From: Betaproteobacteria bacterium
GTDB lineage: Bacteria; Pseudomonadota; Gammaproteobacteria; Burkholderiales; SG8-41
Length of the DNA: 64,000 nucleotides
Assembly (NCBI GenBank): GCA_028292435.1
Contig: JAQGMI010000048.1
Span: forward strand, 22,311-86,310
Reading direction: 5' to 3'
Shown here: positions 43,221-52,671 of the stretch, piece by piece
Numbering within the stretch: the first letter of the stretch is position 1
Layout: each line of letters begins with the position of its first letter
Translations under genes and position numbers: made by a program
Notes under the pieces: generated by a model
The model's database searches: none
Told to the model about the DNA's origin: nothing
Seen by the model: the letters and a program-made list of their open reading frames with translations, nothing else

Positions 43221-44198
43221 CTAATCGTCGAGACGGATATTGGCCTGCTTTCCGAGGTTGGCGATGCGCGCGCGCTCGACACGCATGAACGCCGCAAATT
43301 CACCCGGCGATTCAGGCTGGACGCTCGCACCCTGCCTGGCGACGAAATCGCGCACCTCGGGCGACTGCAAGGCTTTGATGAGTTCTCCATGCAGTCGCGC
43401 CGCAATCGTTGCCGGCGTTTTTGCCGGCACGACCACGCCCCACCACTGCGTAATGTCGTATCCCGGCAGGGTATCGGCAACCGTCGGCAATTCCGGAATT
43501 AGCGGATCGCGCTTCGCACCCGTCGTTGCGAGTACTTTGATGCGGCCGCCTTTGGCATGCGGCATCGCGACGACCGGTGAGGTGACGAGATATTGCAACT
43601 GGCCGCCGATGACATCGGTCAGCGCCTGCGCCGCGCCCTTATACGGGATGTGATTGGTTTTGACTTGCGCGAGCAGATCGAACATCGCGCCCGCGACATG
43701 CGCCGGTGAGCCGTTGCCGGCAGAGCCGTAATTAAGCTGCCCCGGCTTTGATTTCGCGAGCTTGACCAGATCGGCCACCGTTTCGACGCCGAGCCCGGCA
43801 TTGACGGTCATCACATTGGACACCATGGCCATGCGCGAGAGCGGCGAGAAATCGCGGTCGGGGTCATACGAAAGTTTTACTTTGAGCGCGGGCAGGGACG
43901 CAAACAAGGTCGAGGTCGCGACTACGATCGTGTAGCCGTCGGGCGCGGCCGCTTTGCCGAGCTCGATCCCGATCACCCCCGAAGCGCCCGCGCGCACGTC
44001 CACGACGACTTGCTGATTGAGTTGCTGCGAGAGCTTGTTGGCGACAATACGCGACAGCACATCCTGCGAGCTGCCGGTCGCGCCGGGGACGAGAAAGCGG
44101 ATCGGCCGCGACGGATAGTGGTCGGCGGCAAACGCGCATTGAGCAATGACAGCGAACGAAAACGCGAGGCAACGGCGGCTAAGCCGCTGCAATTTCAT
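43221..44198 (-). CDS. Bug/TctC-family periplasmic substrate-binding protein
   Basis: A 325-residue receptor from ATG 44198. A signal peptide ends near CAFAADHYP, followed by YPSRPIRFLVPGATGSSQDVLSR, VVDVRAGASGVIGIELG and LSYDPDRDFSPLS. It is the third Bug receptor of the window. It lies in a leftward group with an EEP hydrolase and a sulfatase, overlapping the hydrolase gene by 20 bases. A sulfated or acidic sugar as ligand is a reasonable guess from the context but not proven. Confidence 0.87.
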   Translation of the reverse strand: MKLQRLSRRCLAFSFAVIAQCAFAADHYPSRPIRFLVPGATGSSQDVLSRIVANKLSQQLNQQVVVDVRAGASGVIGIELGKAAAPDGYTIVVATSTLFASLPALKVKLSYDPDRDFSPLSRMAMVSNVMTVNAGLGVETVADLVKLAKSKPGQLNYGSAGNGSPAHVAGAMFDLLAQVKTNHIPYKGAAQALTDVIGGQLQYLVTSPVVAMPHAKGGRIKVLATTGAKRDPLIPELPTVADTLPGYDITQWWGVVVPAKTPATIAARLHGELIKALQSPEVRDFVARQGASVQPESPGEFAAFMRVERARIANLGKQANIRLDD

Positions 44199-44943
44199 AT
44201 ACCGCCTGCACCGGCCAATGATCCGACGGCGCGGCATCTTTAAGATAAAAATGCGGCACGGCGGCGGCGACTGCGCGCGCGTGTTGGTTGGCGACGAGCC
44301 AGTCGATGCATTGATTGACCACGCGGTTGCCCGGCGGCACGTCGGCCGTCGGATAGCATTGATAAGTCGGCGGCGCCTGCACGCCGAGCGCGGCGAAGCA
44401 GCTCACATAGCCGGCGTCCTGCAACAGACGTGGCGGATGCACGGGGTCGTTCATGTCGCCCATGAAGAACACCGGCTCTTTCGGCTGCTGTATTTTTTTG
44501 AGCGCGGCGATGATGCGGCGTACCTGCTCGACGCGCGGCGACTGGCCCGTTTCGCATTCGACCTTGTTGCGCTGCGAGGTTAGATGCGCGGTGCCGACCA
44601 GTATCGTGCGGTTCAGCTCGCGTATCTTGAGCCGCGTCCAGAAAAGGCGGCGGTCGCCATCGGGAATGGCGGCGTCTTCATCGCCGTGCTCGACATGCTC
44701 GAACAGCGAGTCGCGAAAGTAGATGTTGCCTTCGTTGGTCCACCCGGGATGCGCGTCGTCGATGCGCTTATGGCCGGGCAGCGCGGTGTCGATGAAGTCG
44801 CGCGACTGCTGCTGTAATTCCTGCAGGCACAGAATGTCGGGATCGAATCTGTCGAGAAAGCCACGCAGCGCGGGTGCGCGCACGGCCCAGCGCTGCGTGA
44901 GCCAGATGTTATAGGTGACGATCGAAATACGCAGAGGAACCAT
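44179..44943 (-). CDS. Endonuclease/exonuclease/phosphatase family hydrolase
   Basis: A 254-residue enzyme of the EEP fold. The pattern is complete: YNIWLTQR near the start, DILCLQELQQQ (metal-binding Glu), VGTAHLTS, FFMGDMNDP (the G-D-x-N catalytic motif) and the terminal PSDHWPVQA (S-D-H motif). No signal peptide is seen. EEP proteins act on nucleic acids, phospholipids or inositol phosphates; the substrate here is unknown. The location between a Bug receptor and a sulfatase is unusual for a DNA repair enzyme. Confidence 0.85.
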   Translation of the reverse strand: MVPLRISIVTYNIWLTQRWAVRAPALRGFLDRFDPDILCLQELQQQSRDFIDTALPGHKRIDDAHPGWTNEGNIYFRDSLFEHVEHGDEDAAIPDGDRRLFWTRLKIRELNRTILVGTAHLTSQRNKVECETGQSPRVEQVRRIIAALKKIQQPKEPVFFMGDMNDPVHPPRLLQDAGYVSCFAALGVQAPPTYQCYPTADVPPGNRVVNQCIDWLVANQHARAVAAAVPHFYLKDAAPSDHWPVQAVYEIAAA

Positions 44944-44953
44944 GGCGACTTCC

Positions 44954-46408
44954 TTAAAAGTAGGCGGCCTTCGATCCCGGCGGCGGTGAATAACGGAAAG
45001 TACCGCGTTTCAATATCGCATCCTTGCCGCCGACTTCGGCGATTTTGGCCGTCTGATCGGCTTTAGCGAGTTTGTCTACGGCGTCCGGATCGACGATCTT
45101 GCGCAGCGCCGCTTCACATTCTTTGACCACGCTCGCGGCGCTTGGATCGCGGCCGAGATCGTTGCGCTCGTTCGGATCGGCGGCGAGATCGAACAGCATC
45201 GGCGGCAGTCCCGCATAGTGGATGTATTTATACTTGCCGTGGCGAATCATGTAAGCGCCCGTTATCGCGCCGGCCGCGTGGTATTCGGACAGGATCGTGC
45301 GGTTTGGCGCTGCGCCCTGCGCGATGTCGATCAATGAATGGCCGGGCAGTTTCGCGTCGCTCGCGTCAGGTTTCGCACCCGCGCCTTCGATCAGTGTCTG
45401 GAACGCATCGGCGAGCATGACCGGCACATCGCATACCTTGCCTTGTGGAACTTCGGGGCCGGCCATGATCATCGGCACGCCCGCCGACTCTTCGTACATC
45501 GTCGATTTGCCCCACATCCCGCGCGTGCCGAGATTGTCGCCGTGATCGGACGAATACAGCACGCGTGTGTTGGCAGCGAGCCCGGTTGTTTCGAGCGTCG
45601 ACAGAATTTTGCCGATGTTGTCATCGAGAAACGAGGTGAGCCCGAAGTAGGCGGCAATCGCGCGCCTGACCATCGGGGCATCGAATGGCTCATCGAAGCA
45701 CTGGCAAAGCCGCATCGCATCGGTGAACGGATGGCGTGGGCGCTCGGCCTTGTCGTACATGAGCGGCCACGGCACATCTTTTTCGGGATATAGATTGAAA
45801 AACTCGGGTGGTGCAATCAGGGGAAAATGCGGCGACACGAAGCCGACGTACAGCACCCACGGTTTCGCTTTGTATTTCGGTGCTTCTTCGGTGAGCCAGC
45901 GCTGCGTGCTCGCCGCGATGTCGCGGTCGTACTTCGTGTACTCGGACTCGCCCGGACCGGCTTCGGGCCCGAGCTTCTTCGAGCCCTGGCGCACCGGCAG
46001 CTCGTCGCGAATCAAGCCCAGCAAATCGCCGACACCGTTAACGATATGCATCGGCAGGATTTCTTCGTCGAAGCCGTTACGTTGCGGCGCCGAATCCTGA
46101 TAGTGCAATTTGCCGATCGACGTCACGCGATGGCCCTGCGCCATCAGGCGGTGGCCCCAACTCGGCGGCTTGCCGTCGTAAGCGATCGCATTGTCCCAGC
46201 AGCGGTGGTTGTGCACGTACTGGCCGGTCGCGAACGACGCGCGCGCCGGCACGCAGATCGGGCAATTCGTATAAGCGGAGGTAAAGCGCGTGCCGCGCGC
46301 AGCGAGCTTGTCGAGGTTCGGCGTTTTGATCTGCGGATGACCGTAGCAGCCCGTGACGCGCTTGTTATGCTCGTCCGACAGAATGACGATCATGTTGGTT
46401 GCCGTCAT
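44954..46408 (-). CDS. Sulfatase-family hydrolase (type I)
   Basis: A 484-residue enzyme of the alkaline phosphatase/sulfatase superfamily. The C-x-P-x-R signature is C52-V-P-A-R56 inside CPICVPARASFATG, so Cys52 would be matured to formylglycine, the true sulfatase nucleophile. Metal-binding motifs LSDEHNK near the N-terminus and SSDHGDNLG around residue 290 are present. There is no signal peptide, so it is probably cytoplasmic, like choline sulfatases. It overlaps the RraA-like gene by four bases, and the two form one unit. Confidence 0.9.
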   Translation of the reverse strand: MTATNMIVILSDEHNKRVTGCYGHPQIKTPNLDKLAARGTRFTSAYTNCPICVPARASFATGQYVHNHRCWDNAIAYDGKPPSWGHRLMAQGHRVTSIGKLHYQDSAPQRNGFDEEILPMHIVNGVGDLLGLIRDELPVRQGSKKLGPEAGPGESEYTKYDRDIAASTQRWLTEEAPKYKAKPWVLYVGFVSPHFPLIAPPEFFNLYPEKDVPWPLMYDKAERPRHPFTDAMRLCQCFDEPFDAPMVRRAIAAYFGLTSFLDDNIGKILSTLETTGLAANTRVLYSSDHGDNLGTRGMWGKSTMYEESAGVPMIMAGPEVPQGKVCDVPVMLADAFQTLIEGAGAKPDASDAKLPGHSLIDIAQGAAPNRTILSEYHAAGAITGAYMIRHGKYKYIHYAGLPPMLFDLAADPNERNDLGRDPSAASVVKECEAALRKIVDPDAVDKLAKADQTAKIAEVGGKDAILKRGTFRYSPPPGSKAAYF

Positions 46409-47136
46409 TTGTATTTCCTCTGCAGGATTTCAACGAGCGGCACGCCGCTGTCGATGTCGCCTTTGCGTTTGGTGTCGGCGCCGTCGATTTTGCGCGACGC
46501 GGCGAGCACTTCGGCGGCTCGCGCGAACGGCACGAACGCAATGCCGGCTTCATCCGCGCAGACGAGGTCGCCGGGGCGCACGGCGATCCCCGCGATTTGC
46601 ACGGTGCCGTTGACTTCCACCGTTTGCATGCGCCATTTACCGGTGATCGGCGTAAAGCCTTTACACCACACCGGCCAGCCCATGTCGCGATACTGGTCGG
46701 GATCGCGCAACGTGCCGTCGACGATCGCGCCGATGCAGCCTTCGCGGCGCGCCAGCGTTGCCGACTGGCCGCCCATGTTGGAGCAGCCCATCACGCCTTC
46801 CATGACGAGCACGTCGCCGGGCGTTGCCAGATTGTGAGCTTCGGTTTCGCCCTGGCCGCTCGCTTTGTCCTGGGCGGCCTTATGAATTTGCGTCGAGTGG
46901 CGCACGTTGCGCACCGTCAGTGCAGGCCCGACGATGCGCTTGCCGCTGTTGACCGGCGGCATCACATAGCCGGGTATGACGCCGACGATGCCGAGCTCGT
47001 CGCATGCATCCGATATGGTGCCGGTCAAGTCGATCAGCGCTTTGAAGCCGTCGATGATGTCGGGCGCAAGGCGCGGCAATTCGAGCAGGCGGATTGCTTC
47101 GCGCGGCAGTTTGCCGAGAGTTTTTTTATCGGTCAT
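46405..47136 (-). CDS. RraA-like protein (HMG/CHA aldolase family)
   Basis: A 243-residue protein of the RraA fold. Signatures are VGPALTVRNVR, VLVMEGVMGCSNMGGQSATLARREGCIGAIVDGTLRDPDQYRDMGWPVWCKGF and PGDLVCADEAGIAFVP. The G-G-x9-G-x2-G-x-V-x-D-G-x-x-R-D-type region carries the residues used by the aldolase members. In a catabolic context the enzyme is more likely an aldolase or a decarboxylase for 4-hydroxy-2-oxo acids than a regulator of RNase E. It is the first gene of the leftward sulfatase group. Confidence 0.85.
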   Translation of the reverse strand: MTDKKTLGKLPREAIRLLELPRLAPDIIDGFKALIDLTGTISDACDELGIVGVIPGYVMPPVNSGKRIVGPALTVRNVRHSTQIHKAAQDKASGQGETEAHNLATPGDVLVMEGVMGCSNMGGQSATLARREGCIGAIVDGTLRDPDQYRDMGWPVWCKGFTPITGKWRMQTVEVNGTVQIAGIAVRPGDLVCADEAGIAFVPFARAAEVLAASRKIDGADTKRKGDIDSGVPLVEILQRKYK

Positions 47137-47252
47137 GGGGGTCGTCGCTGGAGGGTGAAAGGCGGGCGTCGATTGTAGGCACGCGCCCGACCTTGCGTCA
47201 ATTTGCCGCTTTCGCTATCGTGCGGGGACTTCAACGAAGGCATAAAAATCCT

Positions 47253-48977
47253 ATGGCGGCAAAAAAACGCGGCATGCGGCGCGGACTCACGGCGTACGGC
47301 GACGAAGAATTTTCACTGTTCCTGCGCAAGGCTTTCATCAAGGCGATGGGCTATACCGACGACGCGCTCGAGCGGCCGATCATCGGCATTACCAACACCT
47401 TCAGCGGGTTTAATGCGTGTCATCGCAACGTGCCCGATCTGATCGAAGCGGTGAAGCGCGGCGTAATGCTCGCAGGCGGCTTGCCGGTTGAATTTCCGGT
47501 CATCACGCTGCACGAGTCATTCGCGTTTCCGACCAGTATGTATTTGCGCAACATGATGTCGATGGACACCGAGGAAATGATTCGCGGCCAGCCGGTAGAC
47601 TCGACGGTGCTGATCGGCGGCTGCGACAAGACGGTGCCTGCATTGCTGATGGGCGCGGCGAGCGCGAACATGCCCGCCATCATGCTGGTGACGGGGCCGA
47701 TGCTGACCGGCAATCATCGCGGCGAACGGCTTGGCGCATGCACCGACTGCCGCCGTTTCTGGGCGCGTTTTCGCGCGGGCGAAATCGATCAGCAGGAAAT
47801 CAACGAGGTGAATGAAAAGCTGGCGCCAACCGCCGGCACCTGCATGGTGATGGGTACCGCGAGCACGATGGCGTTGTGCACCGAAGCGATGGGCATGATG
47901 CTGCCGGGCGGCGCGGCGATACCAGCCGTCATGGCCGACCGCATCCGCAACGCCGAAGCGACCGGCGCGCGCGCCGTTGCAATCGCCAAAGAGGGCCTGA
48001 CTCCGCAGAAAATCATGACGCCGCGGGCCTTCGAGAATGCGCTGCGGGTGCTGCTCGCGATCAGCGGCTCGACCAATGCGATCGTGCATCTCGCCGCGAT
48101 GGCGGGGCGACTCGGCATCGAGCTCGATCTCGAAGCGTTCGACCGCATGGGCCGCGAGACGCCGGTGCTCGTCGATCTGAAACCGACCGGCCAGCACTAT
48201 ATGGAAGATCTGTATCGCGTCGGCGGTCTCACGACGATCCTGCGCGAGATCAAACCGCTGTTGAATCTCGATGCGCTGACGATCACCGGCCGTACGCTCG
48301 GAGAGGAAATCGATGCGGCGCCGGCCACCATCAAGCAGGACGTCGTGCGGCCGTTCAAAAATCCGATTTTCGGTGAAGGCGGGATGGCGGTATTGCGCGG
48401 CAATCTCGCGCCGGGCGGCGCAATCGTCAAGCAGTCGGCTGCCACGCCGAAACTCATGCAGCATGAAGGACGCGCGGTCGTGTTCGATACGCTTGAAGAT
48501 CTGGCCGAACGCATCGACTTGCCGGATCTCGATGTGACGGCCGATGACGTTCTGGTCCTGCGCAACGCCGGACCGAAAGGCGCCCCCGGCATGCCAGAGG
48601 CGGGCTATATTCCAATTCCGAGGAAGCTCGCGCAGCAGGGCGTCAAAGACATGGTGCGAATCTCGGATGCACGCATGAGCGGCACCGCATTCGGCTCGAT
48701 TGTTCTGCATATCACGCCCGAGTCGGCGATCGGCGGCCCCCTGGCGCTAGTACAGAACGGCGACCGCATCAAGCTCGACGTCGCCAACCGGCAGCTGGAA
48801 TTGCTGGTATCCGATGCCGAACTCGAAGCGCGGCGCAAAAAATGGCGCGCGCCGAAGTCGAAGGCGGGCGACGAACGCGGCTATCGCAAATTATTTCTGG
48901 GAAGCGTGCAGCAGGCCGACCGCGGCTGCGACTTCGAGTTTCTGGCGCCGGTGCCGACTACCAGAACGCCGACTTAA
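47253..48977 (+). CDS. IlvD/Edd-family dehydratase (probable sugar-acid dehydratase)
   Basis: A 574-residue Fe-S dehydratase from ATG 47253. The cluster ligands appear in GGCDKTVPALLMGAASANMP, in CTDCRRFW and in AGTCMVMGTASTMALCTEAMGMMLPG. C-terminal signatures are FGEGGMAVLRGNLAPGGAIVKQSAA and DARMSGTAFGSIVLHITPESAIGGPLA. It resembles the arabonate/xylonate dehydratase branch of the family more than biosynthetic IlvD, because of the C-T-D-C-R-R-F-W pair and the catabolic context, but this is a judgement by eye. It diverges from the RraA-like gene with a 116-bp gap and converges on the kinase gene. Confidence 0.82.
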   Translation: MAAKKRGMRRGLTAYGDEEFSLFLRKAFIKAMGYTDDALERPIIGITNTFSGFNACHRNVPDLIEAVKRGVMLAGGLPVEFPVITLHESFAFPTSMYLRNMMSMDTEEMIRGQPVDSTVLIGGCDKTVPALLMGAASANMPAIMLVTGPMLTGNHRGERLGACTDCRRFWARFRAGEIDQQEINEVNEKLAPTAGTCMVMGTASTMALCTEAMGMMLPGGAAIPAVMADRIRNAEATGARAVAIAKEGLTPQKIMTPRAFENALRVLLAISGSTNAIVHLAAMAGRLGIELDLEAFDRMGRETPVLVDLKPTGQHYMEDLYRVGGLTTILREIKPLLNLDALTITGRTLGEEIDAAPATIKQDVVRPFKNPIFGEGGMAVLRGNLAPGGAIVKQSAATPKLMQHEGRAVVFDTLEDLAERIDLPDLDVTADDVLVLRNAGPKGAPGMPEAGYIPIPRKLAQQGVKDMVRISDARMSGTAFGSIVLHITPESAIGGPLALVQNGDRIKLDVANRQLELLVSDAELEARRKKWRAPKSKAGDERGYRKLFLGSVQQADRGCDFEFLAPVPTTRTPT

Positions 48978-48980
48978 TGC

Positions 48981-50258
48981 TTAGTTGATGACGCGTGAAA
49001 TGCGCGCGTCGGCGAGCGCCAGGCGGTCCACGAGTGTATTCAATAGCGCGAACACCACGTTCATGCGGCACACGGCGTTCACGCGCTTTTCGATTGCGTC
49101 GCGCTCGAACTCCGCAATGACGACTTCGGTCATCGACTCGATGGTTGCCTGACGCGGCATCGAGTTGCCCTTGATATAGCTCATTTCGCCGAAGCACTCG
49201 CCGGCCCGCAGCACGTTCAGAAGCCGGCCTTGTTTGGTCACTTTGACTTCGCCGCGGGTGAGCATGAAAAGGCTGCCGCCGGTGTCGCCTTCGCGGATGA
49301 TGGCGTGCTGCGCCGGCACCCTTTCCCAGCGCGCCGCATGCACGAGTTCCCAGATGTCGGGATCGCCGATGGATTTGAACATCGGCAGCCCGCGCAAATG
49401 GTTGAATTTTTCGCTGTCGGCGATGCTTTGCTGATACACGCTGAGTCGTCCAAGCTTGGCGAGCTCGAGCGCGAACTCGGCCCACGTCGAATAACGGTTG
49501 GCCGGGTCTTTCTCGAGCGCCACGTTAATCACTTTTTCGATTTGCGGCGGCAGATTTTTTCGCAGACTGCTCATCGGCGCCGGCACGTCGAAGCGAATTT
49601 TTTCGATCACTTCCATTGCGTTGTCCGCGACGAACGGTTTTGAGCCGGTCAGCAGCTGATACAGCACGACTGCGAGCGAGAACATGTCGCTCTGATGGCC
49701 GAGCGCGCCGCCCGTGATCTGCTCGGGCGACATGTAAGCGGGCGAGCCGATGTTGCCGATTTGCGTCGTGTCCGCCAGCTGCAGCAGCGCCGCGCCGAAA
49801 TCGGCGACTTTGATTTCGGTGCCATTGGCGACCAGAATGTTCGCGGGCTTGATGTCGCGATGTACGATGCCGGCGCGATACGCATAGTCGAGCGCGCCGC
49901 AGCATTTAAATCCGATCTCGATTGCGTGCTCGATTGGAAGCAGGTTGTGCGGAGTCGTATATGGCAGCAGATTGCCGCCTGGCACGTACTCCATGACAAG
50001 ATAACTCTGTTCGTCGCTGACGACGGCGTCGATCATGGTGACGATGTGCGGATGCACGAGCTTGCCGACGAGCGATGCTTCGTTCATGAACTGGGTGCGC
50101 ACCGGCTTGCCGCGCTGCGGATCGCGAAACACCGCGATGTCGATTAGCTTTAACGCGACATCGCTCGTGGTGAACGTATCGATCGCCAGGTACACGGTGC
50201 TCGACGCACCCTTGCCCAGTTTTCTTTTCAGTACGTATTTGCCGACAGTGCCGAGCAT
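48981..50258 (-). CDS. Ser/Thr protein kinase fused to a cyclic-nucleotide-binding domain
   Basis: A 425-residue protein. The kinase domain (residues 8-265) has a Gly-rich loop LGKGASSTVY, the ATP lysine Lys37 in VALKL, the catalytic HRDIKPANIL (133-142), DFG (153-155) and SPAYMSPEQI. All key residues are present. A cyclic-nucleotide-binding domain occupies about residues 300-415 (IREGDTGGSLFMLTRGEVKVTKQGRLLNVLRAGECFGEMS). No transmembrane segment is seen, so it is soluble. The order, kinase before the binding domain, is the reverse of eukaryotic PKG. Nucleotide control of a bacterial Hanks kinase is inferred. It ends three bases from the dehydratase gene. Confidence 0.9.
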   Translation of the reverse strand: MLGTVGKYVLKRKLGKGASSTVYLAIDTFTTSDVALKLIDIAVFRDPQRGKPVRTQFMNEASLVGKLVHPHIVTMIDAVVSDEQSYLVMEYVPGGNLLPYTTPHNLLPIEHAIEIGFKCCGALDYAYRAGIVHRDIKPANILVANGTEIKVADFGAALLQLADTTQIGNIGSPAYMSPEQITGGALGHQSDMFSLAVVLYQLLTGSKPFVADNAMEVIEKIRFDVPAPMSSLRKNLPPQIEKVINVALEKDPANRYSTWAEFALELAKLGRLSVYQQSIADSEKFNHLRGLPMFKSIGDPDIWELVHAARWERVPAQHAIIREGDTGGSLFMLTRGEVKVTKQGRLLNVLRAGECFGEMSYIKGNSMPRQATIESMTEVVIAEFERDAIEKRVNAVCRMNVVFALLNTLVDRLALADARISRVIN

Positions 50259-50392
50259 CGTGCGGCTCCGGGTTTTTACCTGCGCGAATTTTTATTTGCG
50301 TTGCACCGCAAATACATCATGCGTACTACCGCGGCGACGCTCCGCCTTGCTGCAGGAGCGGATCGTTTGAGTGCGGAATAAGGCGCGGGCCG

Positions 50393-52228
50393 CTAGGCAG
50401 CTTGAACCTGGTCGGCCTTGCGCGAGCGCTTGCGGTCGTGTTCCTGCAAATAGCGCTTGCGGATGCGAATCGACTTCGGCGTGATTTCCACCAGTTCGTC
50501 GTCGGCGATGAACTCGATGGCCGATTCGAGCGTGACCTGGATCGGCGGCACGAGGCGCACCGCTTCGTCGGTGCCCGAGGCGCGCACGTTCGTCAACTGC
50601 TTGCCTTTGATCGGATTGACGACGAGATCGTTGTCACGGCTGTGGATGCCGATGATGATGCCTTCATACAGCGGGTCGCCCGGGCTCACGAACATGCGGC
50701 CGCGCTCTTGCAGTTTCCACAGCGCATAGGCAACCGCTTCGCCGGATTCGGCAGAAATGAGCACGCCGTTTCTGCGCTCTGCCATGTCGGGTTTCATCGG
50801 GCCGTACTCGTCGAACACATGACTCATGATGCCGGTGCCGCGGGTCATCGTCATGAACTCGGACTGAAAGCCGATGAGACCACGCGCGGGAATCCGGTAA
50901 TCGAGCCGCACGCGGCCCTTGCCGTCCGATTGCATGTCCTGCAGGTCGCCGCGCCGTGCACCGAGCGCTTCCATCGCCGCACCCTGGTTCGACTCTTCAA
51001 CGTCGACCGTCAGCATTTCATACGGCTCCTGTTTCTCGCCGTTGATTTCCTTGACGACCACGCGCGGGCGCCCGACTGCAAGCTCGTAACCTTCACGGCG
51101 CATGTTCTCGAGCAGAATGGTCAGATGCAGTTCGCCGCGACCGGACACTTCAAATATGTCCGCATCGCCCGTTTCCACGACTTTGAGCGCGACGTTACTC
51201 ATCAGCTCGCGTTGCAGACGCTCGCGCAGCTGGCGGCTGGTGACGTACTTGCCTTCGCGGCCGGCAAGCGGCGACGTGTTGACCTGAAAGTTCATCGTGA
51301 GCGTCGGCTCGTCGACCTTCAAAAGCTGCAGCGCTTCGGGATGCTCGGGATCGGTGACCGTAACGCCAATGCCGATTTCATCGATGCCGTTAATGAGCAC
51401 GATGTCGCCGGCTTCTGCCTGCTCGACCACGACGCGCTCGAGTCCTTTGAAGACCTGGACCTGATTGACTTTGGCGTTAATCGGCGCGATCGGGCCGCCG
51501 GCGGGGCCATGCAGGACGGTAACGAGCTGCCCGGTCTTGATGCGTCCGCGAATTACGCGGCCGATGCCGATGCGGCCCACGTAGCTTGAATAATCGAGCG
51601 AGCAAATCTGCAATTGCAGCGGGCCGTTCGGATCGTCGGCGCGCGCGGGTACATGTTTCAAAATCGCTTCAAACAGCGGCTTCAGGTTGTCGTTCTTTTT
51701 TGCGAGGTCGTCGGTGGCCCAGCCTTCGAGCGCCGACGCGTAGACGATCGGGAAATCAAGCTGGCCTTCAGTCGCGCCGAGCTTGTCGAACAGATCGAAC
51801 GTATGGTTCACAACCCAGTCGGGACGTGCACCCGGGCGATCGACTTTGTTGACGACAACGATGGGCTTCAGTCCAAGCGCAAGTGCTTTGCGCGTGACAA
51901 ACCGTGTTTGCGGCATCGGGCCTTCGACCGCGTCAACCAGCAGCAGCACGCCGTCGACCATCGAGAGCACGCGTTCCACTTCGCCGCCGAAATCGGCATG
52001 TCCGGGCGTATCGACGATATTGATGTGAGTGCCGTTATAGGTGACCGCGCAATTCTTCGCGAGAATCGTGATGCCGCGTTCTTTTTCGAGATCGTTTGAA
52101 TCCATCACGCGTTCTTCGATGTGCTGGTGCGCGGCGAAGGTGCCGGATTGGCGCAGCAGTTTATCGACGAGCGTGGTTTTGCCGTGGTCGACGTGGGCGA
52201 TGATGGCGACGTTACGTATTGCGCGCAT
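50393..52228 (-). CDS. typA: TypA/BipA ribosome-associated GTPase
   Basis: A 611-residue translational GTPase of full family length. G motifs are [15 protein letters not shown] (G1), [13 protein letters not shown] (G3) and [13 protein letters not shown] (G4). The middle [13 protein letters not shown] and the C-terminal BipA-specific part ([29 protein letters not shown], with the [20 protein letters not shown] region) are complete. TypA binds the ribosome and is needed for growth at low temperature and for 50S assembly. A -10-like TATACT on the minus strand (52285-52280) could give a short leader. Confidence 0.95.
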   Translation of the reverse strand: MRAIRNVAIIAHVDHGKTTLVDKLLRQSGTFAAHQHIEERVMDSNDLEKERGITILAKNCAVTYNGTHINIVDTPGHADFGGEVERVLSMVDGVLLLVDAVEGPMPQTRFVTRKALALGLKPIVVVNKVDRPGARPDWVVNHTFDLFDKLGATEGQLDFPIVYASALEGWATDDLAKKNDNLKPLFEAILKHVPARADDPNGPLQLQICSLDYSSYVGRIGIGRVIRGRIKTGQLVTVLHGPAGGPIAPINAKVNQVQVFKGLERVVVEQAEAGDIVLINGIDEIGIGVTVTDPEHPEALQLLKVDEPTLTMNFQVNTSPLAGREGKYVTSRQLRERLQRELMSNVALKVVETGDADIFEVSGRGELHLTILLENMRREGYELAVGRPRVVVKEINGEKQEPYEMLTVDVEESNQGAAMEALGARRGDLQDMQSDGKGRVRLDYRIPARGLIGFQSEFMTMTRGTGIMSHVFDEYGPMKPDMAERRNGVLISAESGEAVAYALWKLQERGRMFVSPGDPLYEGIIIGIHSRDNDLVVNPIKGKQLTNVRASGTDEAVRLVPPIQVTLESAIEFIADDELVEITPKSIRIRKRYLQEHDRKRSRKADQVQAA

Positions 52229-52671
52229 GGAGCTACCTGACTGTAATTTTAAAAAGCGGGCTGATTTAAAAAGCGCGCGAGTATAGCATAAGCAGATGAT
52301 ATTTCACTGGATATCGCTGCTTCAAAAGAGTGCCGTCTAATCGGCGCTGCGCGCGATGCAAGCAATGCCGATTGGAGGCGTGCAACAGTGCATGAGTTCC
52401 TGTAACCGCGTAGATTAATTGGCGTTTTGAGCACTTTGTCTGTATAGTGCGCGCACCTTGAAGCAATCCGGCGTCAATGTGATTGCAAATATTCGAGATG
52501 CATCTGTCCCTGACCCTTCGATTCAGCTCCCTTCTGTAAATAGCTGCTTCAGCCACGGTTAGCGACGATACCCGTGCGCTGGCGGCATTTGCCTGCCCGT
52601 TTGATAGCTATTAGCAGCAGCTTGCTTCTGCCTGCGCGTTTGTTTTTGTTGTACCTATTGGAAAGTAATTG
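52229..52671. other. Intergenic region between typA and the rhlE-like helicase
   Basis: This 443-bp divergent region contains no gene that I can support. It has a probable typA promoter (TATACT at 52285-52280 on the minus strand) with a directly repeated TTTAAAAAGCG (52248-52258 and 52265-52275) in its leader. A rightward promoter is possible at TTGGCG (52419-52424) and TATAGT (52443-52448) with an 18-bp spacer, which would give the helicase mRNA a long leader of about 217 nt. Confidence 0.45.

Noticed and set aside
46405..47136. RraA as regulator of RNase E
   Set aside because: The gene is in a catabolic group with a sulfatase and faces a dehydratase gene, so the aldolase branch of the family is more likely.
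50402..51589. Plus-strand frame of 395 residues
   Set aside because: It is antisense to typA, a fully conserved gene.
52449..52458. GTGCGCGCAC near the helicase promoter as a further motif copy
   Set aside because: The half-sites touch without the four-base spacer, so it does not match the motif.
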